From Beaufortia kweichowensis (Eukaryota; Chordata; Actinopteri; Cypriniformes; Gastromyzontidae), in contig CM032797.1 in assembly GCA_019155185.1 (NCBI GenBank), positions 17,260,659-17,324,658 on the forward strand: DNA of 64,000 bases, written 5' to 3'. Shown one piece after another: positions 22,540-35,046 of the stretch (the first letter of the stretch is position 1; each line of letters starts with the position of its first letter). The notes below the pieces were generated by a model. That model did no database searches, was not told where the DNA came from, and saw nothing but the letters and a program-made list of their open reading frames with translations. The translations under genes and the position numbers were made by a program.

Positions 22540-22745
22540 TCATGAGTGTTTACCATTGTTTTTGCAATGTTCCTTGTTTTTTTGGATTACTGTTTCTGGA
22601 TTATCTTGTTTGCCTGGTTGGACAGCTCTCATATTATTGGAAACTATTGCCTGTTTAATGTTGTCTCCCTGCCTGCCTATTTGGATTTGTTTGTTGTTGT
22701 TGATTTAAATAAACTTCTCGCATATGGATTCCAACACTGCCTTTA
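22540..22745 (+). repeat. Probable retroelement 3' end / LTR fragment
   Basis: Repeated wording such as ggattactgtttctggatta, then tttgcctg, gcctgcctattt and AATAAA at 22708-22713 resembles the 3' part of fish LTR or retroposed elements. The overlapping hydrophobic open frames here are a side effect of the T-rich composition. The class is uncertain and no boundaries or target duplication were found. Confidence 0.4.
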
Positions 22746-24640
22746 TGTACAGACCATTATGAATAGGGCCTGAATGGCTTATTCTTTCTCTATTTCACAA
22801 AATGGGCAAAGCTTCCTTTGGTCTTTTCTCTCTTTTTTTTACGATTTACTGACTAAAACACAGAAAACATCAAACTTTAATACGTTAAATGTTTTTGATG
22901 TGACATGGATGTGTTTTAAAAGACTTTGGTGGTGCTTTTTCTCTTTTGTGGAAGTCCCCTCAAATTAAGTTTCTATTCATTTTATTTTAATATAATTATT
23001 ATTAATAATAATAATTAATTAATAAAATTAATAAATAATAAAAATGAATCATAATAATAAATAATTATTGCACCCAACATAGTCAGTACTGCAAATTTTC
23101 CTAACAATAAATCTAAAGGAAAAATAGAAAAAAATACATTTCTGAAGTTGAATTAATAAATAAACTACTAAATAGAGTGAATACATGTGAGACCATTTTT
23201 AAGACCATTTGGTGGTATAGGCATTTATAGGCATTTGAATTAACTAGCTAATTTTTTGCTAGATCAATTCTAGTTTATCTAATATATCTAATAGTTATTG
23301 CAACAAAAACATTGGATTTTGGGAGTCCCAGAACAGCAAAGTTCACCGTATGTGTGGAAAGTTTTCACATATCTTGCGTCTCATGGCGCAGACAGTTTGG
23401 TGTGACCTTTAGCATTGGTGCAGAAATCATCCATCTCTTTTGAACTGTGTGGGGACGCTGTCATCACTTACAAATGACAAGTGATACTTCAGTGACATCA
23501 TTACGGCTTGTGAAGTTGCCATTTCAAAGAGGCCGTCGAGGATGAGCAAAGAGCCAAGGAGAAGGTTAACGGTTTGCATGCACAACGAGAGCACATTTGT
23601 GATCCGTACGGTCGATGCAAAATCAGGCTGATGAATGGCTGTATAATGGTAAATGATTGCCCTCTGGGTTCACGGCTGTTGTATGTCATGAATGTAATAT
23701 GAGGGAGATAATGTAATTGGTATCGTTTCGACACTTCGCGGTAATAGGGCGGCCTTATCGTCCAATCGCAATGCGATATTAGCACTGTTGACTGGAGCTC
23801 TCATTACGTTCCACAGGAAAAACAGAAACACACGCTTGTTATCTCATAATCCTAATTTACGCATCCTTAAACTCTCTTTTTGCTTAAAGCACTTTACCAC
23901 AATGTTATGAGGGATATGACAAATTCAACGATCTGAGCTTTAGTGTACATAAAGTGTCATTTACCAGATTTAATTTAATGACTCCCTTTGAAACAGTGTT
24001 TTAATGACTGTCTCATAGTGCAGGAGTTTTAATTGCATGCAATTTACTGTATGTTTAAAGCCATAACAATCTGGGTCGGAGGGTTGAGAAGAACGCAGAT
24101 TTCACCGCACACAGAGTTGCGAAAATCTCAATTAGCACCAGGAGATGAAAACACCCACAAATAGTGACGATGCGCTGAACCTCCGCTGAGGTTTCGCTTA
24201 TACGTCACGTCTGCTGTTAAAATTTGCCGTTAGCGACTTTGTTACCGCTTTCAACAGGGGAAGTGTATGTTTCTCACACAGAGACTAAATCAATTACATC
24301 AATCCTCAACCACCTACTGCTGGAATAATTTGGAGAGACTTTATTAAACAGTGTTATATGGATCCAAGCAAAACCCGAGGATCAGTTTTCGGTTTATCAA
24401 ATTATGTAAGTCATTAGCAGTCGGATGCGTAAGAGCTCTGGTTAGTAGCAAAACAATAAATCTTAATAAAGCTGTCCAGTTGTGTTGTAAGTTTTTAAGT
24501 CAGCCGAGAACTAAAGAGAAAAAACTCTTTAAATAAGACTTTTTAAATAACCAAAGACCATCATTATTTGAAAACTACTTCTTTAAAAACAAAATATTTC
24601 TTAAAAACAATAATTCTCCTTTAGGTTTTAGCACTACTGA
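22746..24640. other. Intergenic, with AT low-complexity tract and two candidate conserved blocks
   Basis: 22978-23072 is an almost pure A/T tract of taa/aat units. Blocks at about 23370-23790 and 24060-24290 are less AT-rich, complex and repeat-free, so they are candidate conserved non-coding DNA by composition. No gene was recognised. Confidence 0.4.
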
Positions 24641-24649
24641 CTAAACAGC

Positions 24650-24655
24650 TTTATT
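24650..24655 (-). terminator. Candidate poly(A) signal AATAAA for the 24691-24888 exon
   Basis: The minus-strand context is gagttgcaataaagctg, placed soon after the candidate stop codon. A T/G-containing stretch follows. It matters only if the exon is real. Confidence 0.35.
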
Positions 24656-24690
24656 GCAACTCAGTCTAGGGCCGTTTGCTCAGAAGGCAT

Positions 24691-24888
24691 TTACAGCCTT
24701 AGTTTATCTGGTAATGGAGAAGATCGCAGTTCTTCAGGCTCTTGCAAACAGCCACACTGTTTATCATTCGCCAGTATTTCAGTGCACTTTGTCTTCACCA
24801 GACGACAGGGTCGAGGCAGGCTAATCCAGGACAACTTCATCAGCTTCTTCTTCTCTGTGAGAAGCTCCGCAGTGAGGTGTCTCCTCAC
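24691..24888 (-). CDS. Candidate terminal coding exon, unknown protein
   Basis: Read on the minus strand, a splice acceptor (gatttttacag) is followed at once by 65 open codons and TAA. AATAAA follows about 35 bases after the stop (24650-24655). The peptide is basic and hydrophilic at its start (RRHLTAELLTEKKKLMKL), has a middle with four cysteines (PCRLVKTKC, CGC), and ends LRSSPLPDKLRL. Base composition is markedly less AT-rich than the flanks, as in a real exon. I do not recognise the family. No upstream exon was found on the minus strand within the window, so it could be the tail of a gene with a long intron, the 3' exon of a non-coding transcript, or chance. Confidence 0.35.
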   Translation of the reverse strand: MRRHLTAELLTEKKKLMKLSWISLPRPCRLVKTKCTEILANDKQCGCLQEPEELRSSPLPDKLRL

Positions 24889-24891
24889 CTG

Positions 24892-25282
24892 TAAAAATCA
24901 ATATCTGTCTACATAAGAGAAGTAAATATTGCTGCTATCAAGGTGTGGAGCAAAATATGTTACCAATTAATGTCGTTTTGGATGGTAGGTTGTTAGAAAA
25001 GCCACAAATTAGACGACACCTAAATGAAAGAGCGAGGAATTCATTAAGAAGAAATTGCTTTTTCTGTTACTGCCCTTTATTTTGCACTCCTAATCAGGTT
25101 ATGTAAGCCAAATAAAAATGATGAAAACCCCTACAGTATAGATTTAAACATGATGATCATCAATATAGGAATTAATATTATTTGTTGCTTGAAATAAATA
25201 TTCTTTAATAATATTCTTTAATATTCTTCTTTAATTTATTCTTTCTTTGTGTATTTTGTGTTTCAAATACCCATGTGAGGTC
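24892..25282. other. Intergenic, nothing recognised
   Basis: AT-rich unique sequence upstream (minus sense) of the candidate exon. It would be intron if that exon is real. Confidence 0.35.
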
Positions 25283-25505
25283 TCTCTCAGAGTTTTTAAA
25301 GCATTTTTTGTGTTTAAAGGATGATTTTTCATAGTCAGGTAAAGTGCTGTTTTCAGTCCAACAGTCCATATTCATGTGCACATGAAAACTTAAATAAAAT
25401 AACTATTTTGTGTTCTTTAAAGAGTCGTCTCTTCTCCATTTGTTGGGTATCATTGCTTCTTGTTTGTGTATTGTAATTCACAGAAATCAAAGTATGTTGC
25501 CTCTC
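25283..25505 (+). repeat. Dispersed repeat, copy 2 (pair with 3760-3985)
   Basis: This is the same ordered set of segments as the copy in the dars2 intron, including tgttctttaaagagtc and ccatttgttgggtatcattg, in direct orientation 21.5 kb away. Small insertions and deletions separate the two copies. Confidence 0.75.
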
Positions 25506-28500
25506 AAAAACGTGTTTTTATTGCAGATTTTTTTTTTGAAATCTCATATTTTTGTATGATTCACATCATACAAATTCATACAAATTAGTCAACATCTTAA
25601 TTAATTTGATAATAAATAAACCATGAGCATAGCCACAGAATCTGACATGGCGCTAAAAAGGAAAGAAAAGAAAATGTATCAATATAGAAACTATATATAC
25701 AGTTATTGCAAAACATTCAGATCAAGCCCTCACCAAATAACGCTACATTTCATCTTATTCATTTTATTATTCTGCAGATAGTGCCCTGAAAATACAGCGA
25801 GTCCCATGGTGAACTGATAATCTCAGCAATAAGCAAAGAACAATGTTAAAATAAGCTTGAACATTGATTATGAATACAATATAGTGAGAGGGTGGAGGTG
25901 AAACTTAAACAGCACTTCTTTCAGAGCCAAAAGAAAAAAGCATTATTTCCAAGCATGCCCTATCTTTGTACCCCGTTTGTTCATGGCAAATCCAATCCAT
26001 TTGGCCGGGCACAAAATTGGAACTCCGTCTCTGATTCCGTCTCCCTTCATTACACTTTCTAAAGAGATGGAGAATAGCATCCGTCAGGAGTCTGCCCATG
26101 AAAGGTCCTCTGTTGCCTGTGTTCCTCATTCCCTTATTTCTCCTACAGGTTTTATTCTTCTTGGCATTTGATAGATCTTACCTTGGCTCTAAGAAGCCCG
26201 ACTCAAGCAATTGGCCAATGCGGTATTAAACGAATATTGACTCTTAAGTCAGTCTTTGCTCAGACGGGAACATTTGATTATCAATATCCTGGCCAAAGCT
26301 CCTACTGTTTCAGCGAAACACTGGCTGTATTTTCTGTAAGAGCCCAGATAAACAAGCATTCAGAGCATATATATGTACTTTGTTGCAATGCTTGTCTTTG
26401 TTAAATGAGCTCAGGCCAAAAGTCGACCCCTCCCTCTCATGTTTTGTGTTGTTATCCGAGTGCGCTAATAGGTCTTCTGATCTCCTAACACACCAGGAAT
26501 ACCAAGTCATCCATCTGGCGAAAGGAAATTACATTTCCATTTCATATTCATTTACCGTAGCTCACCACCTCTTGACGGGGTCCGCTCGCTCTTTTATACA
26601 GTGTGAAATAATCTCGAACCATGAACCCCGGATCTGCCAGTAATGAACATCGGGTATAAGTGAAGGTCACGCTGGCATGATAATTCCAATGAATTCATTG
26701 TTGTGCATGTAATGAAAGACAGAAGGGCCCTTCAATTCTTGTCAGCAACACTTCTGTCATGAATATTCCTGCACTTATCGCTTAAGATGAGCGAGATTCG
26801 ATGAGCAAATCATTTAACACAACAGATGCCACCCCTAGCCATGTATTTAACCTCATTATGCCTTTTTTTGGAGCTGCTTTTTCTCTGTTCTCCCACATAC
26901 ACTTCTTCCTCTCTCTAAATACACACACAGAACACATACAGTCTGCCTCGAAATGTCAGGGAAAACTTTCTTAATAAAAATTCCTTATAGTTTGACTCAC
27001 AAGCAGTTAAGAGAACATGCTCAGGTGTGGGGTTACAAGTTGACATACTGTTGATGACAAAAGGATTCACAGGTGTTTGTGATTTTACACAGATGTGTTT
27101 AATTGCTTAATTAGCACATGCATGAAAAAGCCTTCAAACTGTGATGCATACAGGTAAAGAAAGAAAGGAAATAATAAAAACACAGCTAAAAATACTTGGC
27201 AAGCAAAATATAAAAAATGTTTTAAAGATTCTCATGGCCATGCTAGTTTTTTAAAAAGCATAATGTGTTTACCATTTTTATGGTTCTGAAGCAATGAAAT
27301 TCATGATGTAACGAGTACCCAGAAATGTCTTAATACTTTGTGGTGGTCACTGTATACTGTCTTAAAGTTATGGTTTTTAATATTTTTTATGCTTTTTTTG
27401 ACAGTCATTCTCAGAGTTTCTGTATTAATCATTAGTTCAAAACTGCATTTTTATTCATACACTCATCCACTTCACCACCACTCGGAAAGCCCTTACTACT
27501 GCCTTACCTCTGCTCTTAAATGACTTCATAAGACTCTGTAAATTAGGACTGTTCTTGGAAAACCAGACCGGTGTTTTCTTCCTCTTGAGATGTAGAAGTG
27601 TATTATTTTGCATAATAGCCTCATGTAAGATGAATTCAAAACTAAGTTCCCTGATATGTTGCACATATACTCCTTAAACACTTCCACTGATATACAGTCC
27701 TTTCTTTGTTATTGAATACATAAATTATTTATCAGGAGATGATTTATTTTCCTTACATATCCATTGTTGGGAGCATAATGTGTTGCAGCTACAAAAACTT
27801 TCTTTGTGTTTTTTAATGAGCTATTAAAGTTCTGTGAACTGTTTGTCACACGTTTCAGATCTAAGACAACATTTCGTAGACTTATGGGCAACTATGCCTG
27901 TAGAGTAACAAATGCCAGGACATTACAAGATGTCTAACAATAAAATACTACATTTAGAATTTGTTGAATATACAATGCTCCACAATGGTAACAATCAAAC
28001 AATTTTTAACAATTTATAGTGACAACAAAAACAGCAGCAACATTAAATAAACTAGCAAACAATTGTACTGCATTATTTATTAATGCACACTATTACAGCT
28101 AACCTTTAAATATACAAGAGATTACTGTAACACACACACAATGTTCTGTACAGCACAAGAACTACTACTGTACATTCACTTTATTGTAATAAATTGTAGA
28201 GCTAATAATGTAACAATATTAAAGTATGGCATCTAGAAGTGAAGAATATTCTGTAAATTCCCACTAAAATATGTCGCAGTGTGAATTATTGACTGGCTAC
28301 ACTGTTCTGCCCAGTTCATTTAATGAATACACCTAATGAATGTACTCTTAATTTCGTTTGCCATCAGGGCAGAAGCCATTAGCAGTGATGTAACATACCA
28401 GGCCAGAGAGGATCTTTTTTCCAGCTGCACTTCATCTATTACAGACCCGATTCCATCCTCGTTCACAGGCCTCATGCGCTCACAAGACAAGAGCTGTGCC

Positions 28501-28680
28501 TGAGAAATATGACAGCTAATATTCATACTCTCCACATCCGTCCTTATTAGAGGATATCTAACCATAAATCCTTTCTGGGGGACTGTTTGAGCTGTAATTG
28601 CGAATAAGTTTACTTTGAATATATAAAACTTGTGGCAAAAGAAGTTCAGAGGCAAGTTGGAATGTCAGAATGTGTGATAT
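25506..28680. other. Intergenic, with candidate conserved blocks
   Basis: About 25930-26700 and 28320-28600 are less AT-rich and free of recognised repeats. Overlapping open frames on both strands at 25905-26643 look like chance frames in this richer composition. No splice pattern supports a gene. Confidence 0.4.
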
Positions 28681-28917
28681 GAGCAAGTCTATATGTGAAA
28701 ACCAGGCTGAAGTCTACAAATCTAATTCTGAGATAACAAGCATCAAAGTTTCATTCACCTATTCATTTCACTATGATTTCAATCTTTGACATGACCATAC
28801 TCAAAAAAAATAAAGATATCAAAGTTAAATTCACACAGAATATTCTTTAAATTATGTAGGATGATTTTTATATAGAAAACAGAAAGCTAGATTAGCTGGA
28901 TTTTCACAGACTGGACA
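28681..28917. mobile_element. Non-autonomous DNA transposon, gtgaccctgcc family, third copy (degraded left end)
   Basis: It contains tgtgaaaaccaggctgaagt, gagataacaagcatcaaagt, ttcacacagaatattcttta and ttagctggattttcacagac in the same order as the copy at 2230-2456. The leading gtgaccctgcc has decayed. Confidence 0.7.
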
Positions 28918-31012
28918 GAAAGCGAGGATCTTGCAGGTGGCGATGCGTGGAATATCAACGGCCATGGACTCAGGTGTACTAGTACACACATCTATCATGG
29001 TAAGACACAAAAAAAATTGCTTGTGGTTGTCTGAAGAAATTGATGGAAACATAATTTTTTCTTGACACTATTTTTATGTGGTCCCAGCATCTGCAGCACT
29101 ATAAAGTTCATATAGGAAAAGAATTGGTGAGGTAGATAGAAAGAGGTACAGAATCAAAATGTTCTTATTTTTCTCCTGAAAAAACAACAACCCTATTTTT
29201 TTGTGCATCAATATTTTTGGATGGATAATCTAGATATTTTTGTTGGGGTGGATTATACACACAAAGTGGTAGTAAACTGCATGACCACCAGAGGGCAAAC
29301 TATCTCCTCCACTGCAATGGTTAAAGACCATTATGTCATCCATATTAGCAAACTTTTCAAGGAAACTTTTCAGGTGCTTTGATACCTAGAAAACACAGTT
29401 GTGCGACCACTGATGAATCGATGCTTGTACATGTTTATTCTGGGAGCTTTTGCTGCACACGGTCTTTAGATGCCAAGCTTCACAGCAGTTTGTTCACGCT
29501 CTACGAGTCTGAGGGAAATTAGATTAGGCTCTTGAATTGGTGAAGAGGCCTCATAATGCGGGTAGCGCAGAACAGAAATGCTTCCGCCGTACCGCTGTTT
29601 GTATCTGTGGTATTAGTCATAGACACACACACACACAGCTGCTCTGAACTGCCTGCCAGCTCTCATCATTTAAAACAGCAAACAGTTGATAGTGATGTTA
29701 AACTCAGACATATACATCATATTGCACGTAAACTTTTACTTATTAATTTGAATGATCTCTTTACACGTTTCGCTATTTATTATGGTAGTAAATACAGCAG
29801 CAGCTGTGAATTCACTGCATTTGTAGCAGAAGTCTGTAATTGCAATACAGCAAACTGATACAGTATATACTGTAGAAACTTGCTGTTGACACAGACATTG
29901 ACACTTCTCATCTCATCAAGTTTAACAACAAAACAAAAAAATCAAGAAAATCTAAAAAGCAGGGAGGTGTTCTATTTTAAAATGTGTGCTTGTTAATGTT
30001 TACACATTAGTATGTATAACAGTACTTGCATACTCTTTTGCTTGATAGATTAATATCAGATTTCTTTTTATTGTTATTAGGTTTATAGAAACTGGTCACA
30101 TTTTACCTGGTTAGGAAAAATATGCTGTACATGTAAACAACATCATCATTTATATAAACATTATGTGGGTATGCAGCAGACCTGTTTTTCAGCAGAACAG
30201 GTGGGAGATCATAAGCGAGAGGTCGTAACCCACTGGGTTGTTTCTCATTTAAGGGAGTCAGGTCATGTTTACTAATGACAGAGTTGGCAGGCTGTTAAAA
30301 TGACATTTTGCCAAGGCAGAGGACTGGTGATCTGGAGGGGTAGAGAGCTCTGGTTTACCATCAGCCGGCTGTTCAAGTCAACGCTATCCAGCTCCCAGTC
30401 AGAAAGAGTATGGAGGCACTGATAAAAAATGACCAGGGAATGGAAATAAAGCAAGTGGTAGAGGATTTTGAAGGATTTGTGTGACGGAGTAAATATGGTT
30501 TTGAGTTTAATCCTGATCACCAAAATATTGGAAATTGTTTAAGAATAACTTTTGTTATGCTTTTTCATTCACTAACACACATTTGCTAACGCTACTTATA
30601 TGTAATATTAATGATCATTAATAAGGGGTAATGTACATCAACCGGTTGACAGGGTGATCTTTACCCGATACAGACACTTTTCATTAACAGTTTTCGAGAT
30701 TAGGTCTTGCAAAATGCAAAAGGATGCAAAAGCATCCGTCTATTCGATATGGATAAATGAAGAATGAATGGGATGTATGAAGTACAATATACGCGCGGTA
30801 GTAAGAGCTTACAGCAGTTCAAGTTGGGCAAAACACATAAAGAAACATTCACAAAAAGACATTTACATTCAGACAGGACTAGTTTGGTGAAATCACAGAG
30901 CATGTTTGAGAAACACGAATTTCTCAAACCTTCTCCGTCCAGATAGGGCTAAAGTTAAATTGCAGTACACAGATGACCTGTGTTATTAGTTTTGACCCCG
31001 TGGTCTCGCAAC
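28918..31012. other. Intergenic, no gene recognised
   Basis: Contains the CTCF-like motif at 29285-29298 and a short ACAC run near 29623-29637. The minus-strand open frame at 30272-30523 lacks splice context and resembles no family I know. Confidence 0.4.
29285..29298 (+). promoter_or_regulatory. CTCF-like motif in the gene desert
   Basis: ccaccagagggcaa fits 13 of 14 positions of the core consensus and sits in otherwise unique sequence. Confidence 0.4.
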
Positions 31013-31045
31013 TGGCCAATCAGAATGAAGTATTCCAGAGCATTG
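31013..31045 (-). repeat. Fragment of a dispersed repeat (attctgattggtca core, reverse)
   Basis: ggccaatcagaatgaagtat then tccagagcattgtg is the reverse complement of the 17476-17505 segment with a few differences. Confidence 0.55.
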
Positions 31046-31316
31046 TGTAATAAAGAAATTTAACATCCAAAAATAAAACCTCTGGCATCACTTTAGTTTT
31101 AAACCCATATTATTGCATCTCTTCAGTAAAACACAAAGAAGTAACAACAGAATCTATACAATTACATTAATGGAGAACATTTGAATATTGAAGAATATTG
31201 AATAACGCAATATTGTTTATTTATTTTCATATTGAAACTTATTACTACTAATAAAACTATTACCCTGCTTGTGAAATTGCTTTGAACACACACTCCTGCA
31301 GTTGATCAATACTATT

Positions 31317-31380
31317 TACATTTAGGCATTTAGCTGACGCTTTTATCCAAAGCGACTTACAAATATTAGGAGACAATAAA
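31317..31380. repeat. Dispersed fish repeat with conserved agcgacttaca motif
   Basis: The phrase catttagctgacgcttttat then ccaaagcgacttac is a highly conserved, widely dispersed teleost repeat segment. A weaker copy lies at 36737-36795. Ends and class are not resolved here. Confidence 0.65.
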
Positions 31381-32656
31381 GCGATACATCAAAAGAGGCA
31401 ACAACAGTATAAAGTATTTAGCACCAGTCAGCTATTACAACAATGGCAAACAAACAATATATTTATGTTCTCCATGACACAAGATGGCCAAATGAAGAAG
31501 TAACAGTATCCAGTTCTGCAGCTTCCATTGGGTGTTAGATCAAGCGTCTGACCTGATGTTACAGCAGTCTGAAGAAACTTTTATTTAAAGCTTTTCTCAC
31601 GTCGTTTCATCGATCCTTCCCAGGCCTGAGAGGTTTCACGCTGTGCTGCCTCTCTCAGCGAGAAGGCCAACCTACAGGAACATAAGACCACGAATAAACC
31701 CTTTCCTTTACATCTCAGACATTCATGCCATCAAAAACAGCTGCTACAATGAGACTTTAGTCCTGAAGAGATATTGGATAGACCCATCAGCATGCTATTC
31801 AGGAAGAACCGGGTTTCCAAATCAGTAAGAAGATGATATAGTTTTGTAGGTTTTCTAAGGGTAACAAAACTGGGAAGGCAAAAAATGTGATACTGGTAAA
31901 AACTGGATGGACACCAGCTCACATCCTGGCACATGCTTCTTTTCTGGGAAAGCAAATCAGGCGGCGATTTAGGCGACGAGATGCCTTTCTATGAAAGAAA
32001 GTGGTATGCATGGACTGAGGAGATTGGTCTCTTGAGGACATGCGCTCTCGACATTAAACCGCATCAGTGATAAGGCATCATTAACTTTAGGTGCGCCTCA
32101 TTACATACTGCCATGGACGTCCCTCCTGTCTCACGCCAGCTCCAGCGGTCGGGAGTCTGCCTGGCGGGTGGCAATCGAAGGAAAAGGGCTGTGCTGAAAC
32201 GAAGACAGGAGCATGTTTAGTCAGTGTCACATAAAGTCATATAGAGTCAACGTCTCCGTTAATGGAAATTCTCTGTATTGTGGTAATGTCTTTTGTACAG
32301 TGTGTGCCGGCTATGTGAATGTGCTATATCTTCCCGCAAAGCAAGCAGTCAGAAGCATATATTGATCCTAGACCCCACCACTCATGATATTATAATATTA
32401 TACTGAGACTCTATGACTCTCGTTGTGAGTATCAGAAAATGGACTGGAATTGATTTAATGCATTCATTCAACTAATGGAACTGTAATAATATGCGACAGA
32501 GAAGCATTCTGCTAAAAGATTCATATCCTCTTGCAATATTATTTGTTAGAAAGGGACAATTGATTTTTAGTTAGCCAAATGCATGACTCGAAATGGAAAA
32601 ATAAATACAGTATTTAAGTAACCGCCTCTTCCTCATGAAATGCAGTTTTATGCAAG
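31381..32656. other. Intergenic, with candidate conserved block at 31960-32350
   Basis: The block near 32080-32200 (ctcacgccagctccagcggt and neighbours) is GC-richer than its surroundings and shows no reading frame or repeat. It is a candidate regulatory sequence only. Confidence 0.35.
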
Positions 32657-32772
32657 TTAAAGGGACAGTTCACCCAAAAATCATCATTTATTCATCCTCA
32701 TGTGTTTTTAAACCTGCATGACTTTCTTTTTTCTGCAGATATTTTGAAGAATGTTGGTAACAAAATTTCCAC
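32657..32772. repeat. Half copy of the foldback MITE (agttcaccc family)
   Basis: It starts ttaaagggacagttcaccca and runs through cctgcatgactttctttttt and ttttgaagaatgttggtaac, then stops at the centre. The right arm is missing. Confidence 0.75.
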
Positions 32773-34932
32773 TTAAATAAGAATATCAAGCATGCTTAGT
32801 CACACATGTATTATGCGTTTAAAGAGTGGGATGGTTTGCAGGGCCTAAAAAAGCAATTGGAAATAAACAGGTGAAAATATTACATTGATATGTTTACGTG
32901 ATACTCTACTACTGTTATACGCACTGAAATGCTTTGCAAGATTAAATTTTAGGGAGTTTGGATTTTAATCACATAGAAAAAAAATCATGTCTTGTTATTT
33001 ATGTGTGTTATTTTGAAGAGAACAGGATGAAATAATTCATTTTGCATTGATCTGATGCTTCTCATAGACTTACTCTAAATATTTGTCATTTTTAATACAG
33101 TATATAAAAAACTTTACTACAGTATGTAGTATATTTTCATCTACTGTATATCATATCATAATACTTTATATTGTTTCCTCAGCCCTCAACAATTGCAGCT
33201 TTATTCTAAGCATATGAAGAAAATGTTTAGAGTGTTTCATTTAATGTACAGTTTTTGTGTAATTTTGCATTTTACGAGCAGAATAACAGCCGATGTAGTC
33301 TCTAAACAATCTAATGTGATTATGAAAATGAAAAGAAAAACCATCTGTCAGTGCAAAACACACCAAGCTGTTTTTTCCCTTTTCTTGAATCTGTGAGTCT
33401 ATGCACTGAAAGGAACCATGCTGTGCACCACTGTTTGGCCTTGGCTAACTGATGGGTGAGATGTAAAGGTGCAATGTAAGAATTTGTCTGTCAGAAACGA
33501 TTTGCATTCTGTGAAAGACTGACAAGACAGCATCTCCTGCAGCCATGACTCCTGAAATCTCAATGAATACCTTTCAGTCGTAATGATATGGGAACGCAAG
33601 AAACTCCTCGGATGACAAGCATGCTGAAGCACCTTTTGTAGTAATGACTGTTTTTCGTGGAATCAGCACCACTATAACACGAACGACAAGATCACAGGTC
33701 TCAGGGTGCCCTGTACTAAATTTGCATGCATGAGGCTGTCAAATTCTTGCGTTAGCTCCGACATCACGATAGAACCTGATGTCCCTAAGGAAAACAGCTT
33801 GAGTTCCCAACCTGACGTGACTCATTAATCCAAAATAAATACATTCTGTAAACAGCCAAGAAAGTAGTTTTAAGTGGCTTTAAAAAGTTAAGTGGCTTGG
33901 CCTTAATTGTGTGAATTAAACGTGTCATCTTTATCAGTTTCTTTAGAGTTTCTTTTCTAGCTCTAGTAGATAAAATGGCTAAAAATTGTATAATAATGAT
34001 ATAAGCGTAAATCCATTTCTGACATATTTAATGCATGCTCAAGTCCTTTTGAAAGTACAGTTTTAATAATCTGGCTAACACTTCCATTTTAATAAGATAT
34101 AGCTTATCCTGACAGAAAGACAGAAGATGTCAAGAGGGACGATGAAGAATAACTTTGAAATGGTCACCACTTCTTTCAATTATATATAATAATATGTTTG
34201 GGGGTTGGTGTTTTGGCTCTTCAAACTGTGCTGAAGTAAAGCATCATTCAGAACTGATGAGCGTATAGTGACTTGCTCAACAAGCAAAGGCAGATGATCA
34301 CATCTACTGTCTATAGTGAGAGTACTTATGATGTTGAAAAGTCTTTGAGAACTTCATATTCATCATATTCAGTCACTTTGCGGGAAACATTCACAATATC
34401 GACTCATCACTGGTTCACTAGCAATCTCAAAACACACAGAGTAAAACAGTTCTGATCATACTGATCTGCACCAAAATGAATTTAATTATTCAACTCTGTA
34501 TTCATTATTTATTCAACTTTCCTATTTCTATTGATTAGGAATAATTAAAAAGACTATAATCTGAATTTAGACATTCACTATGATTTCTATTGGAGGCTTT
34601 ACAATGATTTTTTCCATTTAACGTTTTAACTGTCACTCTTCCTCAGGAGGAACAATTGAATATTTCATAGTTTCATTTTAATCTAATCATGACAAACTAT
34701 AAATTGATGGAAAGGTATAAGACTCGAGATGAAATATTTGACAAATTTTCATAACAATAAACATAAACAAAAAATAAGTTAAAAAAAACAATAGTGTTAC
34801 TGTAATTTAAAAAATACCTAAAATTATTTTTTTAAAGACTTAAAAATGTTTGAAAAATATCTAATAAAACTTTTAGTTCAGATACTCAACTTCTGCTGTG
34901 ACAGTTATCAGGTTAAACCTAAGGTTGCCAAA
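32773..34932. other. Intergenic, no gene recognised
   Basis: Mostly unique AT-rich sequence. About 34650-34720 shares aatctaatcatgacaaacta plus flanking bases, in inverse orientation, with 43735-43800, so an old dispersed repeat is present there. Confidence 0.4.
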
Positions 34933-34983
34933 TATACATTATTATATATACATACATACATACACATATATATATATATATAT

Positions 34984-35022
<39 letters not shown>

Positions 35023-35046
35023 CACATATATATATATATATATATT
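34933..35046. repeat. Compound (TA)n / (CATA)n microsatellite
   Basis: Roughly 110 bases of alternating TA with interspersed catacata units. Open frames through it (tyrosine/isoleucine repeats) are artefacts. Confidence 0.95.

Noticed and set aside
22493..22773. Two overlapping hydrophobic open frames suggesting a membrane protein.
   Set aside because: The stretch resembles a retroelement 3' end with AATAAA, and T-rich DNA produces such frames in more than one phase.
28320..28655. 111-codon minus-strand frame.
   Set aside because: It starts inside AT-rich sequence next to a MITE, shows no domain or splice pattern, and is better explained as a compositionally richer non-coding block.
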